A stretch of DNA of 64,000 nucleotides from Symplocastrum torsivum CPER-KK1 (GCA_019358875.1 JAHHIF010000038.1:1-64000), one strand, 5' to 3'; shown: positions 1 to 9,334, numbered from the stretch's first letter. Notes: generated by a model not told the origin, from the sequence alone. Translations and numbers: made by a program.

Positions 1-188
1 TCTACCTGAGCGGGGGTGCAAGGGTTTTGACGAATTTTACCAGATTTCCTGGGAGCTGAGCAACTATCAATCCCGCTTAAACTATTGATGGCTAAGGGTT
101 TCGGCTTTGTGCAGCAAGCCCTAATTATTTTGATATGCATGGCGGTGTATTATCTGCCTGTTATGCCTTCAATCTGTGAGGAGAAAAA
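1..188. other. Leader region before the beta-lactamase gene
   Basis: No gene is recognisable here. The only clear signal is a GAGGAG ribosome binding site at 178-183, five bases before the beta-lactamase ATG. Confidence 0.5.
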
Positions 189-1046
189 ATGCTATTTCGT
201 AGAAGGCGTGTTGTCTTTGCTGTCCTGGGTTGCCTCACCTTGCTCATCCTGATTCGCTTTGGGGAAGTGCGTGTTTTGGCTCAACCAACTCCTACCCCAT
301 CTGAAGATACAGTAACGGTTACTGAAGCACCAGATTTAGGACGACACTTTAAAGAATTAGGATTTGAGGGGTCGATCTTAATTTACGACTTGAACAACAA
401 TCGAACCTACGAACACAATCCTCAACGCAATGTAACTGCAATCACTCCGGCTTCAACGTTTAAAATTTTCAACGCGATGGTAGCGCTAGAAACGGGCGTC
501 ATTGCTGATGATGTGGCTGTCCTCACCTGGGATGGGATTGAGCGAGACATCCCGGCTTGGAATCATGATACGAATCTGCGTCAAGGCTTCAAGGATTCAA
601 CTGTCTGGTTCTATCAAGTGCTAGCACGCAAAGCCGGACACGAGCAGATGCAGCAATTCATTGATCGGGTTGGTTACGGAAATCGTCAGATTGGAACGGT
701 TCAAGATATTGATCGCTTCTGGCTGCAAGGACCTTTACAGATTACACCCAAGCAGCAGATTGATTTCTTGCAACGATTGCATCAAGGTGATCTGCCCTTC
801 TCCAAACGAACCATGGATCTTGTCAAAGACATCATGATACGCGAACAAACTCCGAACTACACCCTGCGAGGAAAGACGGGATGGTTAACAAGCACCAAGC
901 CAGAAATAGGTTGGTTTGTGGGTTATCTAGAACAGAACAATAATGTTTACTTCTTTACCACAACCATCGACATGCGTAAACTAGAGGATGCACCTTCACG
1001 GATTGAGATTACGCGACGTAGCCTCAAGGATTTGGGCTTGCTGTAG
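189..1046 (+). CDS. Class D (OXA-like) serine beta-lactamase
   Basis: The protein (285 aa) should hydrolyse beta-lactams through an active-site serine, or bind them as a penicillin-recognising protein. All class D signatures are visible: STFK (S89, K92) with the nucleophile and the lysine that is carboxylated in this family, STV at 137-139, YGN at 163-165, WLQGPL near 178-183, and KTGW at 229-232. A basic stretch followed by a hydrophobic segment (residues 1-31, ending near LAQP) predicts export to the periplasm. A GAGGAG site five bases upstream supports the start. The size matches the family. It stands alone, with the next gene convergent. The motifs make the family secure; whether it confers resistance cannot be read from sequence. 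Confidence 0.93.
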   Translation: MLFRRRRVVFAVLGCLTLLILIRFGEVRVLAQPTPTPSEDTVTVTEAPDLGRHFKELGFEGSILIYDLNNNRTYEHNPQRNVTAITPASTFKIFNAMVALETGVIADDVAVLTWDGIERDIPAWNHDTNLRQGFKDSTVWFYQVLARKAGHEQMQQFIDRVGYGNRQIGTVQDIDRFWLQGPLQITPKQQIDFLQRLHQGDLPFSKRTMDLVKDIMIREQTPNYTLRGKTGWLTSTKPEIGWFVGYLEQNNNVYFFTTTIDMRKLEDAPSRIEITRRSLKDLGLL

Positions 1047-1206
1047 TAGCGCGATCGCTCTCAATTGTTGGGTAAGCCAATGCCACTGCATTACAGTCGA
1101 GCAAGGCTGTTTAAGAGCTAGTTTTTCTCAAAGTCCCATTAATCAAGGGAGTATAGAATTGAGTTGAGCCTGCAAACGGAATAAATAAATGATCAAAAAA
1201 GTTTTT

Positions 1207-1263
1207 GTGCCTACTGATTGAGTAGGCACAAAAAACGGGTTAACCTAATGTTGGTCAACCCGT
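1207..1263 (-). terminator. Terminator of ycf35, with a second hairpin
   Basis: On the minus strand, just after ycf35, a stem (ACGGGTT at 1235-1241 with AACCCGT at 1257-1263) is followed by a run of T. A second perfect 9-bp stem (GTGCCTACT at 1207-1215 with AGTAGGCAC at 1221-1229) follows it. The first fits a Rho-independent terminator for ycf35. The second may stop transcription arriving from the beta-lactamase side. Confidence 0.7.
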
Positions 1264-1286
1264 GAGCTTGGGAACGCCTAGATAGA

Positions 1287-1640
1287 CTACTTCTGCAACA
1301 CAAGTTTAACGTTGGCATTCTGCAAGCCACGCTGCTTGACTTCTGCCAAGGTCTTGTTGACTGCATACTTCTGGTTGATCGAGTTGATCAACTCGGTTTG
1401 GTTGTGCTTCTTAGCAACGCCCCAAAGGTCAGCAATCAGGTCGAAGGAACCATCGCTATTGCGAGACCAGCCGAGGTCATACTCACCTTCCAGAACAGCA
1501 ACGAGGTCGGCACGAACCCGCTGACCGTTGTAGCCACGGACATCAGCTTCGGACTTAACGGAGATACCCAGGTCACGGAGAGAAGCCTTCAGGATTTCGG
1601 CGTCAGTGATCTTGGTGCGAAGAGTGCTAAAGTGAGACAT
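1287..1640 (-). CDS. ycf35: Ycf35 (DUF1257) family protein
   Basis: This 117-aa soluble protein has the characteristic Ycf35 opening (MSHFSTLRTKITD) and the conserved LGISVK and VRGYNGQ blocks of the family. The family is found in cyanobacteria and some algal plastids and has no established biochemical role. It lies on the same strand as ycf46 and the RHH regulator upstream. The spacer of about 155 bases to ycf46 holds several hairpins, so separate or attenuated transcription is possible. A terminator follows. A GGAGG-like site precedes the ATG. Family assignment is strong; function is unknown. Confidence 0.9.
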   Translation of the reverse strand: MSHFSTLRTKITDAEILKASLRDLGISVKSEADVRGYNGQRVRADLVAVLEGEYDLGWSRNSDGSFDLIADLWGVAKKHNQTELINSINQKYAVNKTLAEVKQRGLQNANVKLVLQK

Positions 1641-1702
1641 TTGGATTTCCTCCAGTAGAGATAGAAGAGAAACGACAACGTAGCGTTTTACTTTGCTGTA
1701 CT

Positions 1703-1791
1703 AAGCCGCTTAAGTCAAGATGCGGCTTTTTTGTCAAACTGCTAGCAAGAAGAAGTTGCTAGCCTTTCCTCCTGTTGGGAGCAGGAGAAAG
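1703..1791 (-). terminator. Hairpins between ycf46 and ycf35
   Basis: Three stems lie between the end of ycf46 and the start of ycf35: AAGCCGC/GCGGCTT (1703-1709 with 1722-1728, followed by T on the plus strand), GCTAGCAA/TTGCTAGC (1741-1748 with 1756-1763), and a bulged CTTTCCTCCT/AGGAGAAAG stem (1764-1791) right after the ycf46 stop. The last two are candidate terminators or mRNA 3'-end stabilisers for ycf46. Confidence 0.5.
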
Positions 1792-1795
1792 CCTT

Positions 1796-3307
1796 TTAAA
1801 ACTCCATTCGCTGATATTCAGCAACGGAGGATGCAGCAGGTCGCGCGCGCTGCCTAGCCCAGTCCCTGAGGGCTGTTACCTGCTCTGTCATTGTCCGAGA
1901 AAGCGGAAGAGTGGCTTTGATAGCGGCAATGATATCTAGTTGCGTAAATTCCCGGTCTTGAGCAAATGCTTCGTACATCGCAGCAACTAGTGCTTGCTCA
2001 ATTTCTGCTCCAGAAAAACCATCGGAAACTTTCGCTAACTGCTCAATATCAAAACGGGTGATGTCTCTTCGACGCTTACTCAGGTGAATGTTAAAGATTT
2101 GCTGACGTTCTTCCGGTGTTGGTAAATCTACAAAGAAGATTTCGTCAAAACGACCTTTGCGGAGAAACTCTCCCGGTAGACGCTCAACTCGGTTAGCTGT
2201 CGCCATTACGAACACAGGTGAGGTCTTTTCTTGCATCCAGGTGAGGAAGGAACCGAAGATGCGGCTTGACGTTCCCCCATCTGAGTCAGAAGACCCTGTA
2301 GTGCCAGCAAAAGACTTATCAAGCTCATCAATGAAGAGGATGGCAGGAGAAATTGATTCCGCTGTTTTGAGGGCGTTGCGTAAGTTTGCTTCAGACCGAC
2401 CTACCATTGACCCATCATAGACCCTGCCCATATCCAGGCGTAGCAGGGGCAGACCCCAGAGGCGAGATGTCGTTTTGGCAATTAACGACTTACCACACCC
2501 AGGAACACCTAGAATTAGCATTCCTTTGGGTTGGGGCAACCCGTATTCTCTCGCTCTTTCGGTAAATGCATTAGAACGCTGCTTGAGCCACCGCTTTAGC
2601 TCTTCTAATCCCCCAACCGCATCTAGGGTTTCATCTTCTTCGATGTATTCTAGAATACCGTTGCGGCGGATGAGCTGCTTTTTCTCAGAAAGGACAATAT
2701 CAACTTCAGCCTCAGTAAGGCGTCCAGCTTTGACTTGTGCTTTCCGATAAACTTTCTCAGCTTCGTCGTGGGTTAGACCCAACGCTGCTTTTAGAAGCTT
2801 TTCCCGCGTTTCTGTTGTTGTGCGGCGAGCTTTGCTTTGCTCCAGTTGTTGAGACAGCACTTGATTGAGTTCTGTGAGATCTGGCATTGGGTAGTCGAGA
2901 ACAACCACCTCTTTTTCCAGCTCAATCGGAACTTGCTGTACCGGGGACATTAGAATAATTGTTTTCTGTGTACCCTTAAAACTTGCGATCGCATCCCTCA
3001 ACCATCGGGTTGTTACTGGCGAATCAATAAAGGGATGTAAGTCTTTAAATATATAGATACCAGCTTCTTTCTGCTGAATAACCCATTGAATTGCCGCCTC
3101 AGATGAGATGGTATTGTGCTGGGTAACGTGGCGTGATTGTCCATACTCTACGATTCCGTGGGTGACAGTCCACACGAATACACGCCGTTGTTGTGACTTC
3201 GCTTGAGCAATCATGGCTATTGCCCTTTCAGTCCGCTCTTCCTCGGAAGTCACGAGGTAGATCAGAGGATATTGAGCCTGAATGAGAATATTGATCTCTT
3301 CTTGCAT
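1796..3307 (-). CDS. ycf46: Ycf46, AAA+ ATPase
   Basis: This AAA+ ATPase is conserved in cyanobacteria and red-lineage plastids; it has been linked to photosynthesis and inorganic-carbon acquisition, but its substrate is not settled. I start it at the ATG that gives MQEEINILIQ (503 aa, the usual length); an 11-residue extension to 3340 is open but atypical. Numbered from that extended start, the N-terminal domain (about 12-235) precedes an AAA module with Walker A GVPGCGKS (278-285), Walker B LFIDELDK (about 335-342), and a sensor and arginine region with NRVERLPGEFLRKGRFDE. It follows the RHH gene closely on the same strand, suggesting an operon. Confidence 0.93.
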   Translation of the reverse strand: MQEEINILIQAQYPLIYLVTSEEERTERAIAMIAQAKSQQRRVFVWTVTHGIVEYGQSRHVTQHNTISSEAAIQWVIQQKEAGIYIFKDLHPFIDSPVTTRWLRDAIASFKGTQKTIILMSPVQQVPIELEKEVVVLDYPMPDLTELNQVLSQQLEQSKARRTTTETREKLLKAALGLTHDEAEKVYRKAQVKAGRLTEAEVDIVLSEKKQLIRRNGILEYIEEDETLDAVGGLEELKRWLKQRSNAFTERAREYGLPQPKGMLILGVPGCGKSLIAKTTSRLWGLPLLRLDMGRVYDGSMVGRSEANLRNALKTAESISPAILFIDELDKSFAGTTGSSDSDGGTSSRIFGSFLTWMQEKTSPVFVMATANRVERLPGEFLRKGRFDEIFFVDLPTPEERQQIFNIHLSKRRRDITRFDIEQLAKVSDGFSGAEIEQALVAAMYEAFAQDREFTQLDIIAAIKATLPLSRTMTEQVTALRDWARQRARPAASSVAEYQRMEF

Positions 3308-3392
3308 GACTATCGACCCAATTAGAGACGGCGCAACCACAACCCAAGCATCATCGAGAGCGCAACACTTGTTAGCTCTTCGTTTTGCAACT

Positions 3393-3743
3393 TTAACAAG
3401 GAACTAGTTCCTCTTCACCTTGAGAGCCAGTAGGAGAACCTACTCCCTCTCGAACCTTTTCTACTGGAAGCTCTTCAGCCAGAATGCTGGGTTGACTATC
3501 CAGGGATACCATTTCTCCACCTTTGAGAACTACAGAGTTAGAACATTCAGGACAGCTATAGACCTGATGCGTTCTGCCGTAGCTTGCCTCTACTTCATCA
3601 ACCAACTCCGGGTGGTGTAGATAGAAGACAATTGCTCTCTCTACCATGGCTGACATGGATTCCGTGTCAACTGCTGCTCGAATTTTGAGCTGGCGGTGAA
3701 GTCCTGGCGGGAGATACAACGTAACCTTTTGCTTGTCTTGCAT
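3393..3743 (-). CDS. Ribbon-helix-helix regulator with a CPEC zinc-like knuckle
   Basis: The N-terminal half (QKVTLYLPPGLHRQLKIRAA, then SMSAMVERAIVFYL) is a CopG/Arc-type ribbon-helix-helix DNA-binding domain. It is followed by SCPECSN at about 63-69, half of a possible metal knuckle, and an acidic, probably disordered tail ending in Cys. The gene sits about 85 bases upstream of ycf46 on the same strand, so it probably regulates the RHH-ycf46 unit or its own transcription. No toxin partner is adjacent, which argues against a toxin-antitoxin role. The fold is confident; the regulatory target is inferred. Confidence 0.75.
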   Translation of the reverse strand: MQDKQKVTLYLPPGLHRQLKIRAAVDTESMSAMVERAIVFYLHHPELVDEVEASYGRTHQVYSCPECSNSVVLKGGEMVSLDSQPSILAEELPVEKVREGVGSPTGSQGEEELVPC

Positions 3744-3902
3744 AGAATTTTCAATCGTTTTACCCGGGTATGCAAAAAGCTTATCGACTTATTTGGTGGC
3801 TGTCAAGACATTAAACCAGCATAACGGCATAATTGTTACATTCCTTAATATTTTCCGGCTATCAAGAGTCATGGACTGGATCAAGAAAGGCACCAAACAC
3901 AA

Positions 3903-4532
3903 GTGGAAGCCGTCTTATCAGTGTCCATCATTAACTACGTCACCAAAGGAGTTAGAGAAGTTAGTCGCTATAAGACACACGTCACCACTCAGAGGCGAAA
4001 AGCTGTTGGCAGATGGCGAGTTAAGGCTTTGGTAATCGGCAAGATCATTGTCAGTATCATGCCGCTGATTGTCCTGCTGTTAAGCTGTAGCCAGTTCAAT
4101 ATGCGATCGCCGGATAGCTGGAGTATTTACCGCAACTCACGTTACAGCTTTGAGTTTCCCTATCCCAGTAACTGGATAGCTTTTCCCATGCCGGACAATC
4201 GGGATGGTCGAGCCTTTCGTGACCCACAAAACCCAAACATAGAAATTAGGGGATGGGCAGCTAACAACCTGGCAGAAAGTAAGGCGCCATCACAAGAAGG
4301 AACACTAAAACAGCCACAACGCTCTCAACAACAGAATTTCATAACCGAGCAAGGATTGACAGGGAAACTTAGAGTGGAGGTTGGCTCTGATTTAAGTTTG
4401 ATGACATTATCCTTGAGCCAGGGAAATGTGCTGTATAGCTGGCAAGGACAAAGCGAGAGTGAGCAATTTGCCGATTACTATCGTTTTTTCAACTACGTTG
4501 CTCGGCAATATCGTCTTCCAGTATCTGAGTGA
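3903..4532 (+). CDS. Putative lipoprotein, PsbP-like appearance
   Basis: The open frame runs 209 codons. A hydrophobic signal followed by the lipobox LLLSC (Cys62 of the frame) predicts a lipid-anchored protein. The mature part has YRNSRYSFEFPYPSNW followed by a compact 120-residue domain, which resembles the opening of PsbP-like thylakoid-lumen proteins; I offer that only as a resemblance. The start is uncertain. The upstream 40 residues are basic and unlike a normal signal peptide, and a TTG at 4029 would give a more typical one. It is transcribed divergently from the RHH regulator. Confidence 0.6.
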   Translation: MEAVLSVSIINYVTKGVREVSRYKTHVTTQRRKAVGRWRVKALVIGKIIVSIMPLIVLLLSCSQFNMRSPDSWSIYRNSRYSFEFPYPSNWIAFPMPDNRDGRAFRDPQNPNIEIRGWAANNLAESKAPSQEGTLKQPQRSQQQNFITEQGLTGKLRVEVGSDLSLMTLSLSQGNVLYSWQGQSESEQFADYYRFFNYVARQYRLPVSE

Positions 4533-4718
4533 AGAAGATGCAGAGTTGGGGGAGAGAATTTTTAGACATTTGGTGAAAACGTAGTTACATCTTCCCTTGA
4601 CACAGGTTTCCCTCCTTTTCACTGCCGACAAGCTTCAGTTCTTCTAAAGGTTGCGTATTTCAGTTATTCAATGTTTGTAAAATACGATGATTCGATCTCA
4701 TTGTATTTGGCACAAGTT

Positions 4719-5396
4719 ATGTCTTCCGAAACTCCACCATCACTAAATTTGCCAACTGAATCTGTACCCTTGCGGATTTTGATTGTGGAAGATGATCCCA
4801 TGATGCAGCTAGGTTTAGAGCAGTCATTAACCGCTCATCCCCAAATCACGATTGTGGGACAGGCTGAAGATGGCTACATGGGTGTCGAAGCCGCAATGAA
4901 ATTCAAACCCGATATTGTGGTGATGGATATTGGTTTGCCACGTTTAGATGGGATTGCCGCCACTCAGCAAATCAAAGCCGCACTTCCCGATGTCAGGGTT
5001 GTAATGCTGACCTCTCATACAACAGAACGGGAAATTATTGCCTCACTTTCTAGCGGTGCAGATGCCTACTGCATTAAAGGCGCAAGTGTAGATCGGTTGT
5101 TAAAAGCGATCGCAGCCGCTGCTGAAGGAGCAACATACCTAGATCCTCAAATTGCTCGTCAAGTCCTTAAGCATCTCACTCCTCCTTCTCCTAGCGGCAA
5201 TCTCGCCAATTTGTCGCCGCGAGAAATGGAAGTCTTAAAACTAATTGTTGAAGGCTACAGCAATCCAGAAATTGCCGCAGAACTCTACCTCAGCCCGAAT
5301 ACAGTAAAGACTCACGTTCGAGGAATTATGAACAAGCTAGCTGTTGATGACCGAGTTCAAGCAGCGGTTGTTGCACTGCGTTCTGGCTTAGTGTAA
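4719..5396 (+). CDS. NarL/FixJ-type response regulator
   Basis: This is a two-domain transcription factor. The receiver domain has the acidic pocket (EDD), the phospho-acceptor in VMDIGLPRLDG (D86 counted from 4671), conserved Thr114 and Lys136. A short linker leads to a LuxR-type helix-turn-helix (LSPREMEVLKLIVEGYSN through TVKTHVRGIMNKL). I prefer the ATG at 4719, which gives MSSETPPS, because homologues begin just before the receiver; an in-frame ATG at 4671 adds 16 residues. No kinase lies beside it, so its partner is unknown; orphan regulators of this class are common in cyanobacteria. Confidence 0.9.
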   Translation: MSSETPPSLNLPTESVPLRILIVEDDPMMQLGLEQSLTAHPQITIVGQAEDGYMGVEAAMKFKPDIVVMDIGLPRLDGIAATQQIKAALPDVRVVMLTSHTTEREIIASLSSGADAYCIKGASVDRLLKAIAAAAEGATYLDPQIARQVLKHLTPPSPSGNLANLSPREMEVLKLIVEGYSNPEIAAELYLSPNTVKTHVRGIMNKLAVDDRVQAAVVALRSGLV

Positions 5397-5566
5397 CCCT
5401 GGACTGGAACCACAAAACACACAGATCCGTTGCATAGCGATCGCTACCCTAGATTGAATTTAATACGGTGCTGCTTAGAGAAACACCAAGTGAGAGCGCA
5501 CAGAACAGCGAAGACTCGGTAGACTGATAAAACAAGAGGTACAGTCGCAATTCTTCTCGGCTTTTA

Positions 5567-7264
5567 ATGTCAGAAAATCCTTGCCTCAGTTTAGCGATCG
5601 CGCGTCTGTCAACGGCTGGGGCAGAAAACTTTGCTATATGGGTACTCAAAGCCCCCTATCCTGGGGGCTATGCTCTGCATCACTCTACTTGGTCTGAAAC
5701 CATGACTCAGACTTGGCTAGCGTGGCAGGAAATGTTTTCGTTGAGGGGGTTACCCCATGTTCCTCTCATCCACCATGCAACCCAGTCTGCCCGTACTCTG
5801 CCACCAGACAGTGATGTTGGGGCAACGGGTCAGACAACCAGCTACAGTAGTCGCTTGATGCAGCGCTTGGGTATTGATCTATGGTCGTGGCTGTTTGATG
5901 GCCCGATTCAACAAGCGCTTGCGGAAAGTCGGGGAATTGCCATGGGGCAAAATAAACCTCTACGAATGCGATTGGAAATTCGCGACCCGGATTTCATCCC
6001 TCTGCCTTGGGAAATCATGCAGCCGATGGCGGGTAAACAAGCAATTTCTCTATCTCAACAACTACTGTTTAGTCGCACAACCAGTGATGTTGACTCGCTT
6101 AAAGCCTTGACACGCTCAAACCAGTCATTAAACATCTTGCTGGTATTGGGTCAGGATGCCAAGTCTTCCACCCGTCCGGCGGCTGGGTTGCAGCTAGAAC
6201 AAGAGGCAGCCGCGTTAGTCAATATTCTCAAAGCCTGCGGACAACCGATCAGCACAAGCGAAAAGTTTGCCTCACCTGTTCCCTGCCATGTGGAAACACT
6301 GTTACAACCCACACCCGCTGAACTGATCAGCGCTCTGGAAACGGGTGTCTACAATATCCTGTTTTATGCTGGTCATGGAGAACCTGCGCCAGACGGGGGT
6401 TTGCTGTTTTTGCGCCCAGATGCAACGATTAACGGCACAGAACTAGCTCAGGTTTTGGTGCGAACTCAAGTGACATTGGCGGTGTTCAACGCCTGTTGGG
6501 GCGCCCAACCTGATCAAGTAGGGACACAAACAACGCCACGCAGTAGCTTAGCTGAGGTGCTAATCCACCACGGTGTTCCTGCTGTTTTAGCAATGCGTGA
6601 CTCGATAGCCGATCAAGAAGCTTTGAGTTTTATTCAAACACTGGCTCAAGCCCTTGCCACCAGAATGCCGATTGACCAAGCTGTAGCCGTGGCAAGGCAA
6701 CAACTGTTGACGCTTTACAAATTTAATCAACCGGCTTGGACTCTCCCCGTGCTTTATATGCATCCTGAGTTTGAAGGCGAGTTGATTAAACCGATCGAAG
6801 AGGGCATTACAGAATTACCGAGTATGCAACCCAGTTGGGTTGGCGCCCCTGCCCCCGTTGCCTCATTGCGTTCACTAGAATCTACTGATAAGGTTTGGCG
6901 AATTCGAGGTGGGCTGATGCGAGTAGGACGTCGCCAGGAAAATGATTTAGTGATTCAAGAGCAGTGGGTGAGTCAGCAACATGCAGAAATTATCTGTCGT
7001 GATGCTTTCACCGCTCAAGAGGCTACTCCTACTTACTTTTTACGTGATTTTTCCCGCTATGGGACATTAATCTTACGTCCCGATAACGGCAATGTAGCTA
7101 AGCCAGTAAGTAAGAACAATGGCTATCACGATCATCAGGCAGTTGGTTGGCAAAAAATACACCATCAGGAGGTGCCATTACAATCTGGTATCCAGATAAA
7201 GTTCGGAAGTACTCACGGTCAAACCCTGGAATTTGTGATTGAATCTTCAGACCATTCGGGCTGA
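5567..7264 (+). CDS. CHAT-domain (caspase-like) protein with C-terminal FHA domain
   Basis: The 565-aa protein joins two domains. The CHAT domain (roughly 150-400) has the catalytic pair of the caspase/separase-like clan: His270 in FYAGHGE and Cys310 in VFNACWGA, followed by SLAEVLIHHGVPAVLAMR, typical of CHAT proteins. The C-terminal FHA domain (about 443-545) shows RVGRRQENDLVI, SQQHAEI and the closing RYGTLI motif, predicting binding to phosphothreonine. No signal peptide or membrane segment is visible. An FHA-tethered protease-like domain suggests activation through Ser/Thr phosphorylation; no kinase gene is adjacent. Both catalytic residues are intact. The substrate is unknown. Confidence 0.88.
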   Translation: MSENPCLSLAIARLSTAGAENFAIWVLKAPYPGGYALHHSTWSETMTQTWLAWQEMFSLRGLPHVPLIHHATQSARTLPPDSDVGATGQTTSYSSRLMQRLGIDLWSWLFDGPIQQALAESRGIAMGQNKPLRMRLEIRDPDFIPLPWEIMQPMAGKQAISLSQQLLFSRTTSDVDSLKALTRSNQSLNILLVLGQDAKSSTRPAAGLQLEQEAAALVNILKACGQPISTSEKFASPVPCHVETLLQPTPAELISALETGVYNILFYAGHGEPAPDGGLLFLRPDATINGTELAQVLVRTQVTLAVFNACWGAQPDQVGTQTTPRSSLAEVLIHHGVPAVLAMRDSIADQEALSFIQTLAQALATRMPIDQAVAVARQQLLTLYKFNQPAWTLPVLYMHPEFEGELIKPIEEGITELPSMQPSWVGAPAPVASLRSLESTDKVWRIRGGLMRVGRRQENDLVIQEQWVSQQHAEIICRDAFTAQEATPTYFLRDFSRYGTLILRPDNGNVAKPVSKNNGYHDHQAVGWQKIHHQEVPLQSGIQIKFGSTHGQTLEFVIESSDHSG

Positions 7265-7470
7265 AGATCTACCTGTTATTGCTAATCATCCCCGTACTCG
7301 CTTGTTAATACCATGCTTCACTAAATAGCGATCGCTGCTGTATTAAGTAGCTCGGCAAAAAGTGAAGACAGCTATCGTTGATTTTATGACTTGTTACGGA
7401 ACTGCAGAGAGTGCGGATGTAGCTTAATTCATGCCAGGTTTCATCTACCCAAAAACACAGGAGAGCCATT

Positions 7471-8094
7471 ATGGCAAGCCAACCTATTCACTATGAAAAT
7501 TGCGAGGATGCTTTGAGCTGCATACAAGGAGAACTCTTAGAAGCACTCTTACAGCCACAGGAGGATTGTTATCCTTGGAATCCAGCAGAACCTGAAGCGG
7601 AAGCCTATTTTGCGGAACTGGAACGGGGATTTTCCCTCTGTGACTGGCAAGAAGAAGAAGTTGAGAGCGCCTCTCTAGCGTTCTTTGACCAGCTACATCA
7701 GTGCTGGGCATCACCAATGCTACCAGCAACTGAGACATTGATTACCTCTTTATCAAAGCGATTTGCTACCCTGCCTCAGGAATGGCTAGAAGCGATCGCA
7801 AACCGCGCCCGACAAGCTTTCTCAACGAACTTGTCGCTAGCTGACCAACTTGTGATGTGTGTGGAGTCGTTACTACCCAATTGGGCAGAGGATGATTTAT
7901 TAGTCCTCGCACGTCCTTGGGCATACGCGATGCGAGGAAATTCCGAGCAAGCTGTTGCAGAAACTACGGGTGTTCCTCAACCCAGAGACTGGGCAGCTTT
8001 ATCTCAGGTGGAACAGGTGCGATTGAGTTTGGCAGTTGCCCACTCGGCGCTTGCTCAACTCAAAGATGACATCAATGATTTGGAATCGTCATAA
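7471..8094 (+). CDS. Conserved-looking hypothetical protein
   Basis: I do not recognise this 207-aa acidic, soluble, mostly helical protein. The coding signal is good: a clear AGGAG site about eight bases before the ATG and an end just before a terminator hairpin at 8209-8236. It contains several Trp residues and a C-terminal helical segment rich in Ala, Leu and Gln. It follows the CHAT-FHA gene on the same strand after 206 bases, so co-regulation is possible but not shown. No catalytic motif, signal peptide or membrane span is visible. Confidence 0.65.
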   Translation: MASQPIHYENCEDALSCIQGELLEALLQPQEDCYPWNPAEPEAEAYFAELERGFSLCDWQEEEVESASLAFFDQLHQCWASPMLPATETLITSLSKRFATLPQEWLEAIANRARQAFSTNLSLADQLVMCVESLLPNWAEDDLLVLARPWAYAMRGNSEQAVAETTGVPQPRDWAALSQVEQVRLSLAVAHSALAQLKDDINDLESS

Positions 8095-8867
8095 ACGCTG
8101 ACAAAAGAGCAAAGGTAGCATCTAAACAAGTTGAGGCATTGCTTAAGACAAAATTCTCGCCACTCGCTTGGTGGCAAGTGGTAAACGAAATCTGGAAGAT
8201 TTACTCTAAACGCCAACCGCTAAGCGGTATGGCGTTGATTTTTATAAGAAGTTTTTTGAGTACTCTTACAAAGAAAGCTAAAGCCAAGGTTTGACAAGCA
8301 GGTTAGATGTGTCGGCTGACTTTTTTAACAAATTAGTTGGGATCGAATCAATTTAAAAGCCGATCTATAGTTTATAGTGAGCCTTAATTAGATCTCATCT
8401 CTGGGTGCATCACTTTTGCTGTGTAGTTTTTAGAAGATTAGGCTTTGTCTAGCCGTCAATTATGTAAAGAAGTTTTACAAAAAACAACATCTTGCATAAA
8501 CTGGAGAACTTCACCTGATTGATATTTAGAAGTTCAAAAAGCCACGGGCTTGGCAGTTTATAGACACAACCTGTACTTCTTGCCTAGATAGCAAAGCTAA
8601 GGCAGATCAGTACTACAGCGATGTAGTAAATACTGATTTTTGCAAGAAACCTCGTGTGTTAAGCACACAATACCGGATAGAAGCTGACTTTTAAAGACGA
8701 GCTACAAAGCAAAGCTTTAAGTCAGAGCAATAGCTGCAATTTTCTCTAAGTATTTTCTTAGGGTGCAGTACATAGGATTGAAGACTGGTAACTCATCAAA
8801 TCAGAAGAGAAATCAAGTCCAAATCTCGCTTGCTTTTCAAGCGTAGCATTATATGGAGAATAAACTT
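8095..8867. other. Long spacer with a terminator, otherwise empty
   Basis: No credible gene is seen in this AT-rich stretch of about 770 bases. It holds an inverted repeat CCACT/AGTGG around 8160-8181 and the terminator at 8209-8236. The rest, up to the glycosyltransferase relic, shows no motif I can name and may be decayed sequence. Confidence 0.5.
8209..8243 (+). terminator. Rho-independent terminator
   Basis: AACGCCAACCGC (8209-8220) pairs with GCGGTATGGCGTT (8224-8236) across a short loop, followed by GATTTTTAT. It lies about 115 bases after the hypothetical gene ending at 8094. Confidence 0.7.
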
Positions 8868-9334
8868 ATGCATTGGACTGTTGTTGCTCCTTTTATACGG
8901 GAGCAGAGCGATTCCCAGTGGCTGACCCCTTTCGTTCCAGGGCAACGGCACCAGTTCCGTTGTGTTCCACGTCAGGGGTCTACTATAAATTGGCATGAGG
9001 CAGCCTTGCCTGTGACGGGAAGAGAGGAGTGGCTAAGATTGTGGAACCAAAGCCAAGAAGCAGTAAAAGCCAAACAAGGTGGCATAATCACGGTCTTTCC
9101 CCAATTAGCGGCAACGGTAGGACTAAGGATGGCGAAACTGGGATTCTGGTGGAACCCAACTCAGTCGATGACCTAGTCCAAGCGATCGACAAGTTGTGGA
9201 ATGATCAGGAACTACGTGAGCGATTGGGTCAAGAAGCCGCCCGTTACACGGCGGAAAATTGTTCCGATGAGGCGGCGGGATCAGCTATGGGTCGAATCCT
9301 TGACCAAGTTGCAAACGAAACCCATCTAGGCTGA
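8868..9334 (+). pseudogene. Glycosyltransferase relic with central deletion and frame change
   Basis: Two overlapping frames form the ends of one cyanobacterial family GT4-like glycosyltransferase. The first begins MHWTVVAPFIREQSDSQWL and runs through GGIITVFPQLAATVGLR. The second, two bases out of phase, supplies the family's C-terminus: DGETGILVEPNSVDDLV, then IDKLWNDQELRERLGQEAARY and SDEAAG. Intact homologues as I recall them are near 350-400 residues; only about 85 and 70 remain. The nucleotide-sugar site at GETG survives but the acceptor domain and most of the Rossmann core are gone. The join falls near 9120-9135. No activity is expected. Confidence 0.8.
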
